Positions 1-8,178 of a stretch of DNA of 62,948 bases are shown here, in pieces (within the stretch, counting starts at the first letter, position 1; each line of letters opens with the position of its first letter). Origin of the DNA: Ancylobacter tetraedralis (GTDB lineage Bacteria > Pseudomonadota > Alphaproteobacteria > Rhizobiales > Xanthobacteraceae); assembly GCF_014195655.1 (NCBI RefSeq), contig NZ_JACICD010000015.1, forward strand, positions 1 through 62,948, written 5' to 3'. The position numbers were made by a program, and so were the translations under genes. The notes under the pieces are model-generated. The model saw only the letters and a program-made list of their open reading frames with translations. It made no database searches and was not told the DNA's origin.

Positions 1-1
1 G

Positions 2-226
2 GTGGCCACCCGCCGCGCCGCCAAGCAAGTGTTCTACCGGCTGGCTGATATTGGCGTGGCGCAGTGTGTGCGCAGCATCGAGGCGCAGTTCGGTGCCGGC
101 GACGCGACGATCCTGACGCCGTCAACGGCCCCGCCGGTGGTCGAGCCGGCCGCCGCGCCGCGCCCGCGCAACCGCAGCGCCGCGCAGTTCGCCCGCATCA
201 TGCGCCCCGGCGGGCCGGCAGCTTAA
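2..226 (+). CDS. ArsR/SmtB-like regulator, C-terminal fragment (5' end outside window)
   Basis: The frame is open at the left edge and ends in TAA at 224-226, so only the last ~74 residues are present. The segment VATRRAAKQVFYRLAD resembles the wing and last helix of ArsR/SmtB winged-helix repressors (typically ...RREGRxVxYxLADP...). A low-complexity Ala/Pro/Arg tail follows. No metal-binding cysteine pair is visible in the part seen. The next gene is a truncated TlpA/Lgt-like membrane gene on the same strand, so the pair may once have formed a small redox operon of a conjugative element. Family assignment rests on one motif and is moderate. Confidence 0.5.
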   Translation: MATRRAAKQVFYRLADIGVAQCVRSIEAQFGAGDATILTPSTAPPVVEPAAAPRPRNRSAAQFARIMRPGGPAA

Positions 227-292
227 GCCCCGCTTAAGCTGCGCCCGGCACCTGCCGCGCTCGACCCGATCGAGCCCAGAGCCCCGCCCCTC

Positions 293-550
293 ATGAGCGC
301 CATAAGCCTCGGCCCCTTCGTCTTTGCCGGCGATCGACTTGCCGCTGTTCTCGGCATCGGTGCCTTCCTGCTGATGACGGCGCTGCTCGACCGCCGTGTC
401 GGCCCCGGTCTGGGGTGCGCGCCCTGGTGGGCGCTGCTCGCCGGCCTCCTCGGCGCCCGGCTCGGCCATGTCGCGCAGCATTGGGAGAGTTTTTCGCTGG
501 ATCCGGCCAGCGCTTCACGGCGGGGCGCTTGTTCCCTTAATTGGGTATGA
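293..550 (+). pseudogene. Truncated TlpA/Lgt-like membrane protein
   Basis: The first ~70 residues contain two hydrophobic segments (about 11-31 and 42-57) and the phrase ARLGHVAQHWESF. This resembles the N-terminal membrane part of TlpA-family disulfide reductases with an Lgt-like head that occur on proteobacterial conjugative elements. The match stops near position 510, and the last ~13 residues read like unrelated sequence before the stop. The thioredoxin domain with its CxxC is missing. I read it as a gene cut off at the left seam of the cargo region. Exact family is uncertain. Confidence 0.45.
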
Positions 551-947
551 CATCAGGACGTTGTGGCCGGCGGACAGACCATTTTATCTCAACGGCAGCT
601 GTCGGGCTCCAAGCGGCCATTCGAGTGGTTTCGCCCGACGGTCCGCTGATGGCGCACCACGGCCTCCGGAGCGGTAAAAGGCAGCGTCCGCTTTCAGAAA
701 ATCGCTAATCCGATCTCTACGGCCGAGATGGCGGCGCTTTGCTGACATACGGCTTCGGGGCCGGTGGGAAACTGTCCGCTATTGGGGGCTTCGAACGAAA
801 GCGGACATATCGCCCCGATGAATTGCCGAGGGCGAAACCGACCAAAAAGGCTATCTTCGGAACGTCCGCTTCGAGGTCGTGTCAAATTAATAGGCGGTCT
901 ACCGCCAGCTGGGGATGCGATACAAATTCCGTTCGTGGGCCACGGAA
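551..947. other. Spacer without a supported gene; several GTCCGCT motifs
   Basis: No reading frame here has convincing protein character. The stretch carries four copies of a GTCCGCT core (686-692, 774-780, 864-870, and inverted at 800-806), some followed by TTTC or ATTGGG. It is the left seam between the truncated TlpA-like gene and the TetR cassette. The same extended motif recurs at other seams of the window. Confidence 0.5.
773..807. repeat. Inverted repeat TGTCCGCT...AGCGGACA
   Basis: TGTCCGCT at 773-780 is followed after 19 bases by its exact reverse complement AGCGGACA at 800-807. The arms could form an 8-bp stem. It lies in a gene-free spacer and contains the YGTCCGCTWTYGGG-like motif that recurs in other spacers. 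No U-tract follows, so it is not a clear terminator. Confidence 0.5.
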
Positions 948-1511
948 TTACAGGGCTGACCCGTCCTCGATCCCCGCCTCGATCCAGGCGCGGGTCTGCT
1001 CCAGGATCTCGTCCGAAAGAGCGGGGTCGTCAATGGCGCGGGCGAGGATGACCGCTCCGACCATCGCCGCCCAGCTTCCAATTGCGGTCTGACGCCGGTT
1101 GGCAGGGTTCGCCAGCGGGAGCGACGTCTCGATGCGTCCGATCTGCGAGCGCAACCCTTTCGTCATCGCTTCGCGTGCCGCCGGGGTCTGGTGGCGGATG
1201 ATTGCGGCAAGCCCCGCCGTGGGGCAACCCGCGGCCGGGTTATCGCGATGGCGCGGCGACAGATAGGCCTCGAGATAGGCGCGGATTTCGGTGTCCCCGC
1301 CGGCGTCAGCCGCGAGGACATGGGCCAGCGTCTGCGCGACCAGATCATCCTTTGAACCGAAATGCCCATAGAAGCCGCCATGGGTGAGCCCGGCGGCCTT
1401 CATCACCTCGGCGACGCTGACGGCGTCGAAGCCCCTGTCGCGAAACAGCACGCTGGCAGCGTCGAGGATGCGGCGGCGGTTCTCCGCCATCTGCTCGCGG
1501 CTGACCTTCAT
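948..1511 (-). CDS. TetR/AcrR-family transcriptional repressor
   Basis: The 187-residue protein has the length and layout of the family. The N-terminal helix-turn-helix spans about residues 8-55 (RRRILDAASVLFRDRGFDAV, then GLTHGGFYGHFGSKDDLV). A helical ligand-binding domain contains PAAGCPTAGLAA, a phrase typical of TetR regulators next to short-chain dehydrogenases and reductases. It is transcribed away from the SDR-MDR-SDR operon that starts at 1622. The shared 110-bp spacer holds a long inverted repeat, so it probably represses that operon and itself, with a small electrophile or its metabolite as inducer. The ligand is not predictable from sequence. Confidence 0.9.
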   Translation of the reverse strand: MKVSREQMAENRRRILDAASVLFRDRGFDAVSVAEVMKAAGLTHGGFYGHFGSKDDLVAQTLAHVLAADAGGDTEIRAYLEAYLSPRHRDNPAAGCPTAGLAAIIRHQTPAAREAMTKGLRSQIGRIETSLPLANPANRRQTAIGSWAAMVGAVILARAIDDPALSDEILEQTRAWIEAGIEDGSAL

Positions 1512-1543
1512 TTCAGAATCCTCCGACGTCCGTCATTGACAGT

Positions 1544-1591
1544 TACATGATGATCGTCATATTTAGGATTAATCATGATCATCATCATGTA
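1544..1591. promoter_or_regulatory. Probable TetR operator (long inverted repeat)
   Basis: The arm at 1544-1560 (TACATGATGATCGTCAT) pairs with 1575-1591 (ATGATCATCATCATGTA), with 15 of 17 positions complementary and a 14-bp AT-rich centre. It sits between the divergent TetR gene (start 1511) and the SDR gene (start 1622), the usual place for a TetR operator and overlapping promoters. Binding is inferred. Confidence 0.6.
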
Positions 1592-1621
1592 TATGACCAC
1601 GAATTGAAGAGAGAACAACCC

Positions 1622-2410
1622 ATGGCCGCACAACCCTCCGTTCTTATCACCGGCGCCTCGACCGGCATCGGCGCGGCTTATGCCGAGCGTTTTGCCCGCC
1701 GTGGGCATGATCTGGTGCTGGTTGCCCGCAACACGGCGCGCATGGAAGCGCTGGCGGCTCGCCTGCGTGAAGAGACCGGCGTGGCGATCGACATCGTCAC
1801 GGCCGACCTGACACAGCCCGCCGACCTCGCGGTCGTTGAGGCCCGCCTGCGCGGCGACGCCCGCATCGGCATCCTCATCAACAATGCCGGAACGGCCATT
1901 GGAGGCAGCTTCATCGAGCAGAGCACTGACGCCGTTGCGCAGCTGCTCGCACTCAACACCACCGCCGTCCTGCGGCTGGCCAGTGCCATCGCGCCGCGTC
2001 TGGCACAGGCCGGCGCGGGCGCGATCGTCAATATCGGCTCGGTGGTCGGGCTGGCGCCGGAATTCGCCATGACGGTCTATGGCGCCACCAAGGCTTTCGC
2101 GCTGTTCCTGTCGCAGGGGCTTAGCGTCGAACTGGGCCCGAAGGGCGTCTATGTCCAGGCGGTGCTCCCCGCCGCCACGCGCACCCAAATCTGGGAGCAC
2201 GCCGGGGTGGACGTCGACGCCATGGCCGGGGTGATGGACGTCGAAGAACTTGTCGACGCGGCGATGGTCGGTTTCGACCGCCGCGAGGCCGTCACCATCC
2301 CGCCGTTGCCCGATGTGGAGCAATGGAACGCCTTCCAGGCCGCGCGTCAGGCCATGCTGCCGAACACACGCCAGGAACACGCCGCGGCGCGTTACCGGGC
2401 GGCCGACTGA
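1622..2410 (+). CDS. Short-chain dehydrogenase/reductase (SDR)
   Basis: The start is placed at ATG 1622, behind the purine-rich GAAGAGAGAACA. This gives 262 residues, the normal length of a classical SDR; an in-frame upstream start would add 25 non-homologous residues. The cofactor motif TGASTGIG is near residue 10, NNAG near 90, and the catalytic S...YGATK lies near 140-160. A basic residue after the first strand (VARN) suggests NADP(H). It is the first gene of an operon with an MDR reductase (33 bp downstream) and another SDR, under the divergent TetR. Likely role: reduction of a carbonyl or oxidation of an alcohol on a small molecule. The substrate is unknown. Confidence 0.9.
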   Translation: MAAQPSVLITGASTGIGAAYAERFARRGHDLVLVARNTARMEALAARLREETGVAIDIVTADLTQPADLAVVEARLRGDARIGILINNAGTAIGGSFIEQSTDAVAQLLALNTTAVLRLASAIAPRLAQAGAGAIVNIGSVVGLAPEFAMTVYGATKAFALFLSQGLSVELGPKGVYVQAVLPAATRTQIWEHAGVDVDAMAGVMDVEELVDAAMVGFDRREAVTIPPLPDVEQWNAFQAARQAMLPNTRQEHAAARYRAAD

Positions 2411-2443
2411 GCCTTTGCGCAGGAACCCAGAGAGCAGACCCTC

Positions 2444-3445
2444 ATGAAGGCCTTCATCCTCGACAAATACAAGAAGCGTGGCGCCCTGCACTTCGGCGAT
2501 AGGCCGGAGCCGGCAGTGGGGGATGACGATGTCCTGGTCGACATCCACGCCGCCGGCCTGAACCCTCTGGATTCCAAGATCCGCGACGGCGCCTTCAAGC
2601 CAATCCTTCCCTATCGGCCACCCTTTGTCCTCGGGCACGAGATGGCCGGCGTCGTCGCGCGGGTCGGGTCCAGGGTCCGCCGTTTCAAGGTGGGCGATGA
2701 GGTCTATGCCCGTCCGCGCGATGGCCGCATCGGAACCTTCGCGGAGCGGATCTCCATCCATGAGGGCGATCTCGCGCTGAAGCCCGCCAATCTGACCATG
2801 GAGGAGGCGGCGTCCATCCCCCTGGTCGGGCTCACCGCCTGGCAGGTCCTGGTCGACCGCGCCAGTTTGCGCAAGGGGCAGAAGATCCTGATCCATGCGG
2901 GATCGGGCGGCGTCGGGACATTCGCCATCCAACTCGCCAAGCATCTCGGCGCGACGGTTGCGACGACGACCAGCACCGCCAATGTCGATCTGGTCCGAAG
3001 CCTCGGCGCCGATGTCGTCATCGACTACAAGAAGCAGGACTTCGAGACGGTCCTGTCGGGTTACGATGTCGTCCTGAACAGCCTGGACGGTGCCACGCTC
3101 CAGAAGTCCCTGAGCGTGCTGAAGCCCGGCGGCAAGCTGATTTCCATCTCCGGTCCGCCGGACGCCGATTTCGCCCGGCAGAAGGGGCTGAACTGGGGGC
3201 TGCGGCAGCTCATGCGCCTTCTGAGCTTCGGCATTCGCCGGAAGGCGAAAGGCCGGGGGCTCGCCTATTCCTTCCTGTTCATGCGGGCGGATGGCGAGCA
3301 GTTGAGCCAGATCACGGCGCTGATCGAGGCCGGGGCCATTCGGCCGATCATCGACCGGGTCTTCCCGTTCGCCGCGACCAACGAGGCCTTGGCCTATCTC
3401 GACACCGGACGGTCAAAAGGCAAGGTCGTCGTCCGGCTGAAGTGA
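2444..3445 (+). CDS. NADP-dependent zinc-independent alcohol dehydrogenase / quinone reductase (MDR)
   Basis: The 333-residue protein has an N-terminal GroES-like domain (about 1-130, with HAAGLNPLDSKIRDG and LGHEMAGVV) and a Rossmann domain with the nucleotide motif AGSGGVGTFAIQLAK (about 150-165). The zinc-ligand cysteines of classical ADHs are absent. This is typical of quinone oxidoreductases, enoyl reductases and related MDR enzymes that use NADPH. It probably reduces an electrophilic enone or quinone. Its place between two SDR genes under TetR control suggests an inducible detoxification or catabolic unit. The C-terminal phrase DTGRSKGKVVVRLK is the usual family ending. Confidence 0.9.
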   Translation: MKAFILDKYKKRGALHFGDRPEPAVGDDDVLVDIHAAGLNPLDSKIRDGAFKPILPYRPPFVLGHEMAGVVARVGSRVRRFKVGDEVYARPRDGRIGTFAERISIHEGDLALKPANLTMEEAASIPLVGLTAWQVLVDRASLRKGQKILIHAGSGGVGTFAIQLAKHLGATVATTTSTANVDLVRSLGADVVIDYKKQDFETVLSGYDVVLNSLDGATLQKSLSVLKPGGKLISISGPPDADFARQKGLNWGLRQLMRLLSFGIRRKAKGRGLAYSFLFMRADGEQLSQITALIEAGAIRPIIDRVFPFAATNEALAYLDTGRSKGKVVVRLK

Positions 3446-3559
3446 CGGCGGCGTCGCCTCACCTTGACGCATGGCCGGCCCTGCGGCGTCGGCCGGCGGC
3501 GACTATTTGGGCCGCGATGGCGGACCCGTTCCCTCGTCCCGCAAACCGGATCAGCAGCT

Positions 3560-4375
3560 ATGTCCTCACACTCTCCGAAAACCGCTCTTGTGACGGGGGC
3601 GTCGTCCGGCATCGGCCGGGCGAGCGCCGAAGTCTTGGCGCGGGCCGGCTTCACCGTCTTCGGCACCAGCCGCAAACCGGGCGAAACCGCCCCGAGCGAG
3701 GTTACAATGCTGGCGTGCGACGTGACGGATGACGCTTCCGTCACCGCCCTCATTTCGCAGGTGCTCGCACGAACCGGACGCATCGACGTTCTCGTCAACA
3801 ATGCCGGCGTCGGCATGTTCGGGGGCGCCGAGGAATCCTCAGCCGCGCAAGTTCAGCGCCTTTACGACGTCAATCTGTTCGGCGTTGTCCGGCTTATCAA
3901 CGCGGTGCTGCCGTCGATGCGGGAACGCGGGAAGGGCCGCATCATCAATCTCAGCAGCGCGCTCGGATTCATCCCCGCACCTTATTCGGCCCATTATGCC
4001 GGAAGCAAGTTCGCCGTTGAGGGCTATTCCGAGTCGCTCGACCATGAGGTCCGCGCCTTCAATGTCCGCGTCTGCCTGATCGAGCCCGGAACGGTGACCG
4101 GCAATTTCGACCAGAGCGCGCTAGAGCCGGATGCCAAGAAGCCGGAGTATGATGGCGGCCGCGCGTGGGTGCATGACTTCATCAGGAAGTCGTTGCCGAA
4201 GGCCGTCTCGCCCGAAGAGGTGGCGGAGGCGGTGCTTCAGGCGGCCACCACATCCCGCCACAGGCTGCGTTACCCGGTCGGCAAGGTGGCGAAACAGGTC
4301 AGCCTGCTGCGTCGCCTCATGCCCGCGCGGCTGTTTGACAAGGCGCTGCGCCAGCAATTCGGCCTGCCAAGTTGA
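3560..4375 (+). CDS. Short-chain dehydrogenase/reductase (SDR)
   Basis: ATG 3560 (MSSHSPKTALVTGASSGIG) is preferred over an upstream in-frame start whose extra 32 residues lack SDR character. The 271-residue product has TGASSGIG (~12-19), NNAG (~77), a catalytic Ser in NLSSALGF and YSAHYAGSKFAVEGY (~145-160). The long C-terminus with LRRLMPARLFDKALRQQF is typical of SDRs annotated as oxidoreductases acting on retinol- or steroid-like alcohols. It lies 114 bp after the MDR gene and is probably the last gene of the TetR-controlled operon. The substrate is unknown. Confidence 0.88.
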   Translation: MSSHSPKTALVTGASSGIGRASAEVLARAGFTVFGTSRKPGETAPSEVTMLACDVTDDASVTALISQVLARTGRIDVLVNNAGVGMFGGAEESSAAQVQRLYDVNLFGVVRLINAVLPSMRERGKGRIINLSSALGFIPAPYSAHYAGSKFAVEGYSESLDHEVRAFNVRVCLIEPGTVTGNFDQSALEPDAKKPEYDGGRAWVHDFIRKSLPKAVSPEEVAEAVLQAATTSRHRLRYPVGKVAKQVSLLRRLMPARLFDKALRQQFGLPS

Positions 4376-4403
4376 GGAAGCTGCGCCTCGCGCCTGCTTC
4401 GTG

Positions 4404-4426
4404 CTGGTCATATTGTGAAAGACCAG
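4404..4426 (+). terminator. Weak stem-loop after the SDR-MDR-SDR operon
   Basis: CTGGTC at 4404-4409 and GACCAG at 4421-4426 form a 6-bp perfect stem around an 11-base loop, 28 bp after the SDR stop. There is no T-run, so intrinsic termination is doubtful. Confidence 0.25.
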
Positions 4427-4664
4427 GACCGGGCGCGGAGCCAGAATGTGCTGATGTATACAGGAACTTCGGTTAGACCGGGGTGACGTTCGACCTTGGA
4501 AGGACGGGTGCTGGTATTTGGCGCTTCATCTTCTGGCGCAAAGGTAACTACTTGCCTTTTCCAACCAATGTCTGCTTTTGGGATTTTCCGCCGCTCCGGC
4601 TAACGACCGGATGCGGGGCGCGTTGCTGAACGCGGCCTCGCCATGTTCAGCGAGGCCGCGCGGG

Positions 4665-5327
4665 TCAGATTTCAGTTGTCTCGGCAAGCGTAAGCGCATC
4701 ATCGATATCGACACCAAGGTATCGAACGGTGTTTTCGATTTTGGTGTGTCCAAGCAAAATCTGAATAGCTCGGAGATTGCCTGTTGCCTTGTGGATGAGG
4801 GCGGCCTTCGTATGGCGGAGCGAATGCGTTCCGTATTCCTCGGGACGCAGTCCAATCGCCGTAACCCATTCATCGACCAATCGCGCGTACTGTCGAGTGC
4901 TGAGGTGCCCTTCGTGGTTGACCCGGCTCGGGAACGCGTAGTCGTCGATACTGCCACCACGACGTTCGAGCCACGCGAGTAGACTTGCCCTCGTATCTGC
5001 GGTGATCTAGAACTGGACGGGGCGGCCGGTCTTCTGCTGGATCACCATTGATCGGGCTCGTATTGCCGAGCCGGAGACAAGCGATCCGATCTTCATCTTG
5101 ACGAGGTCGCAACCGCGAAGCTTGCTGTCGATCGCGAGGTCAAACAATGCCCGGTCCCGCATCCGCTGTTCGCGATCGAGGAAAAACCGGATCAACCAGA
5201 TTTGCTTCACTTTGAGCGCTCGTTTGGCGCCGACCTGCTTGCCTGCATTCCAGGCTGGCCGACCTTTTGCGGCTGGGTCGTACTTTGAGATACCCACGTC
5301 ATTTCTCCCTTTGGCCACCATGGCCAA
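4665..5327 (-). pseudogene. Tyrosine recombinase/integrase interrupted by one in-frame amber codon
   Basis: Two open stretches lie in the same frame: an upstream part (5327-5010) ending ...QQKTGRPVQF, and a downstream part continuing ITADTRASLLAWLERR to the C-terminal catalytic region. Together they read as one 220-codon integrase of a small family common in alphaproteobacteria. A single TAG (5007-5009) separates them, where I expect GAG (Glu) from memory of relatives. Catalytic features are intact: the first Arg region (SKLRGCDLV), HSLRHTK, LLGHTKIENTVRYLGV with the tyrosine. No frameshift is visible. Either the gene was inactivated by one point mutation or the codon is read through. It lies between the SDR operon and the AraC gene, in line with past site-specific integration. 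Confidence 0.85.
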
Positions 5328-5461
5328 TGGAGAAATAGGAAGGGGCCGTCAGACGACGGTCCGCGATCGGGCTAAGTAAAGCGGATTGCTGCCGTTCACA
5401 GCTCAATGGCGCTGGCGCAATCCTGAGGAGAGACTAAGTCTCGCTGGTCGACGCGCCGATC

Positions 5462-6361
5462 TCATGCACTTAGTCTCGCCTCACGCATGTCACGGCCTGG
5501 AGGTGAACCGAACAGGCGCGCGTAGTCGCGGGTGAATTGCGGCACGCTCTCATAGCCAACCCGGTGGGCAGCATGGGCAATCCCCTGGCTATCCATCAGC
5601 ATCAACCGCCGCGCTTCGATTAGCCGCAATTGCTTCTGGAACTGTAGCGGCGAGAGCGTGGTGATAGCTCGGAAATGCTGATGGAAAGAGGATTCGCTCA
5701 TCCCCGCCACAGCCGCCAGATCCCCAATGCGCAGCGTATTGGCATAGTCCTGGCGGATCAGCGCCACTGCCCGGGCAATGCGATGGGCGTGGGTATCGGT
5801 GCCGCCGAGCGACCGAATCGCAGCGCCGTGATGCCCTGTCAGCAGCCAATAATGCATCTCGCGCAAGAGCGCCTCACCCAGCACCGGCAATGCTGCGGGG
5901 CGGTCCATGAGCCGCATTAGCCGTAGTGCGGCATCCATCACATCAGCGTCGGCCGGCTCGATGCAGATCGGGGCGGTATCGACGGGAGGCAAATCGGCCT
6001 CGGTGGTCAGCGTACGCAGCAATGCCGCGTCGAGTTCCAGCGCCAGCGCGTAATAGGGGGCCGCTGGGCTCGCTTCGAGAATCTGGCTGATGGTCGGAAC
6101 ATCGGCCGTGATGACCAAGGCCTCGCCCGCGCCATAGTCAAAGCTGTTCGTGCCCATGGTCACCCGTTTGCGGCCCTGTAGGCAGATCGCAATCAACGGC
6201 TTCTGCACGGTCACCTGCAATTCGCCCGGATAGAGCACCCGAACCGCTCCCAGACCTCGACAGGGCGTGGGCGCGAAACCTGATCGGTCGGAACGGTCAT
6301 CCGCGTGGCGGCGAACAAGGTCGAAAAGACTGCGCATCGGAAAGGCTTCAGGATTTTGCAT
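5462..6361 (-). CDS. AraC-family transcriptional regulator (AraC_N type)
   Basis: With the start at ATG 6361 (MQNPEAFPMRSLFDLV) the protein has 299 residues; an in-frame start further up adds a 33-residue stretch without family character. The N-terminal cupin-like domain (about 40-185; PLIAICLQGRKRV) is the AraC_N type. The C-terminal double helix-turn-helix spans about 200-295 (RIGDLAAVAGMSESSFHQHF, then AHRVGYESVPQFTRDYARLFG). It is divergent from the SDR gene at 6508 with a 146-bp shared spacer, the usual arrangement of these regulators with an aldehyde- or quinone-responsive reductase. It most likely activates that SDR gene. Confidence 0.9.
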   Translation of the reverse strand: MQNPEAFPMRSLFDLVRRHADDRSDRSGFAPTPCRGLGAVRVLYPGELQVTVQKPLIAICLQGRKRVTMGTNSFDYGAGEALVITADVPTISQILEASPAAPYYALALELDAALLRTLTTEADLPPVDTAPICIEPADADVMDAALRLMRLMDRPAALPVLGEALLREMHYWLLTGHHGAAIRSLGGTDTHAHRIARAVALIRQDYANTLRIGDLAAVAGMSESSFHQHFRAITTLSPLQFQKQLRLIEARRLMLMDSQGIAHAAHRVGYESVPQFTRDYARLFGSPPGRDMREARLSA

Positions 6362-6507
6362 TACGGTATCAGGCAAGGATACAGGGCATTTTTCAAGCTC
6401 CGTCCTCAGCTTTCGTAGAAATAGGCAAAAGTGCGCGAGGAACAGGCAACTCTGCCACACCTATCCGCTCCATCTTCCGCTCATCCGAACACGATGAGGA
6501 ACAAGAC

Positions 6508-7263
6508 ATGAGCAAAATCGCACTGGTCACCGGCGCCAACCGCGGCCTTGGCCGAAACACCGCTCTTTCAATCGCGCGCCATGGTGATGATGTCATCGTG
6601 GCCTATCGTGGTAATGCCGCCCAGGCCGGTGAGGTGGTGGCGGAAATCGAAGCCATGGGCCGCAAGGCCGTCGCCCTCCAGCTCGATGTGTCGAAGATCG
6701 CGAGCTTTCCCGTCTTTGCCGACACACTGCGCGACAGCTTGCGCGAGATCTGGAGACGCGACACCTTCGACCATCTGATCAACAACGCAGGTCATGGCGA
6801 ATTCGCCCCGATCGGCGAGACGACCGAGGCGCAGTTCGACGGATTGTTCGACGTGCATGTGAAGGGAGTATTCTTCCTGACCCAGGCGTTATTGCCGCTC
6901 ATCGCCGATGGCGGACGGATCGTGAATTTCTCGACCGGCCTGACCCGGTTTTCCTATTCCGGTTTCTCGGCCTATGCAGCGGCCAAAGGCGCGGTCGAGA
7001 CTCTGACCCGTTATATGGCCAAAGAACTCGGCCCGCGCGGCATTGCTGTGAACGCTGTTGCTCCGGGTGCCATCGAGACCGATTTCGGCGGGGGCGTCGT
7101 ACGCGACAACCCTGATCTGAACGCCCAGTTCGCCGGGCTGACCGCACTCGGCCGTGTTGGCGTGCCCGACGATATAGGCCCGATGGTCGCGAGCCTGCTC
7201 TCCGATGACAACCGCTGGGTCACCGCACAGCGCATCGAGGTTTCAGGTGGTCAAGCAATCTGA
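6508..7263 (+). CDS. Short-chain dehydrogenase/reductase (SDR) controlled by divergent AraC regulator
   Basis: ATG 6508 follows GATGAGGAACAAGAC, a good ribosome-binding site. The 251-residue product has TGANRGLG (residues 8-15), NNAG (~92), a catalytic Ser in NFSTGLTRF, SAYAAAKGA (~155-163) and a C-terminal TAQRIEVSGGQAI that matches FabG-like SDRs. It is a single-gene unit facing the AraC gene. Likely NAD(P)H-dependent carbonyl reduction; the substrate cannot be read from sequence. Confidence 0.9.
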   Translation: MSKIALVTGANRGLGRNTALSIARHGDDVIVAYRGNAAQAGEVVAEIEAMGRKAVALQLDVSKIASFPVFADTLRDSLREIWRRDTFDHLINNAGHGEFAPIGETTEAQFDGLFDVHVKGVFFLTQALLPLIADGGRIVNFSTGLTRFSYSGFSAYAAAKGAVETLTRYMAKELGPRGIAVNAVAPGAIETDFGGGVVRDNPDLNAQFAGLTALGRVGVPDDIGPMVASLLSDDNRWVTAQRIEVSGGQAI

Positions 7264-7618
7264 TCCTGTTGCCGAGCGGCAGGCGGCCCCGAGAGGGCTA
7301 GCCTGCTTCTCTGACTGAGAGCATCTGGCTACTTGCCAGAGTGGTCTCAGATGGGGCCGGGAGCGGACTGGCAGTTCTCAGAAAATGAGCGCTGATAGCG
7401 GACGCACTCGAACATGTTGACCGAGGCGGGGTGGGCGCCCGCACCGCCGCCCAAATGGAAAGACAGGAATGGACCGTTCGTGGCCCGACGCAGGCTCAAC
7501 GAATTGGTGCGGTGTCATCCAAGTCGCGGATAAACACCACACCTTCGCGGACCAGTTATGGACCAGTTATCATGCCAACCCAACCTGATCGTTAAACCGT
7601 GTTCGTAGGCATCGGCGC
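7264..7618. other. Gene-free spacer with a hairpin and one inverted GTCCGCT motif
   Basis: No supported gene. It contains the 7315-7350 stem-loop and an inverted GTCCGCT core (7397-7403). It separates the convergent SDR gene and START-like gene, so transcription from both sides should end here. Confidence 0.5.
7315..7350. terminator. Candidate bidirectional stem-loop between convergent genes
   Basis: CTGAGA (7315-7320) pairs with TCTCAG (7345-7350), and inside it CTGGC (7325-7329) pairs with GCCAG (7335-7339). It lies between convergent genes. No T-tract follows, so it may be a processing or Rho-assisted end rather than a classical terminator. Confidence 0.35.
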
Positions 7619-8140
7619 TTATCGGCGGCGCGCCATTCGCTCAATGCTCTTGGCGAAAAGCGGCGTCTCCTCAGCGTTGTGCGCCTCCAGGTCTTTCGCC
7701 ATGGCGGCCTGTGCCTGCGTGGCATCGATCTTGTTATCCGCAAGGAATTTCAGGAACTCCGGCGTTGCGTGCACGGCGACACGGTTGAGAAACGTACAGC
7801 GTCCGTTTTCGGCGGGTGCAGCCTTCAATTCCCATGTGATGTGTAATTTCGTGCGGCCGCCTTGCGCGGTGAGAACGTCGCTGGTCGAGACGAGGCGGCA
7901 ATGATCCTTCTCGGATACATCTTCATTGTAGTGGGAGATGATCAGGTTGCCGACCTTCTCCACGTTGATCGAGACGCGCTTGCCTGCCGGATCCGTGCTT
8001 GCGCCTGCGGCGATATGCGCCTGAGAGCACAGTTGATATTCATCGTCGGCGAGCGTGAAGACCCACTCGGTCAGATCAAGCGCTTCGATCGGCGCGTCGA
8101 TGGTGGATGTGTATTCGGATTCTGCGAGAAGTTCAGACAT
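7619..8140 (-). CDS. START/SRPBCC-like hypothetical protein
   Basis: ATG 8140 (MSELLAESEYTSTIDAPIEAL) is preceded by AAAGGAACCAACCC, so this start is well supported. The protein has 173 residues. The opening ESEYTSTIDAPIE and alternating strand pattern with KLHITWEL resemble the START/SRPBCC ligand-binding fold, but I do not recognise a named family. It is the last gene of a run that starts with the HD-domain gene (10415) and includes two alpha/beta hydrolases. A role in binding a small hydrophobic molecule would fit, but is inference. Confidence 0.6.
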   Translation of the reverse strand: MSELLAESEYTSTIDAPIEALDLTEWVFTLADDEYQLCSQAHIAAGASTDPAGKRVSINVEKVGNLIISHYNEDVSEKDHCRLVSTSDVLTAQGGRTKLHITWELKAAPAENGRCTFLNRVAVHATPEFLKFLADNKIDATQAQAAMAKDLEAHNAEETPLFAKSIERMARRR

Positions 8141-8178
8141 GGGTTGGTTCCTTTCGGTTGGTGGGCATGGGTAAGCGG

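Noticed and set aside
1508..2944. 478-residue open frame on the - strand
   Set aside because: Antisense to the SDR and MDR genes and rich in Asp/Gly/Arg/His; no motif.
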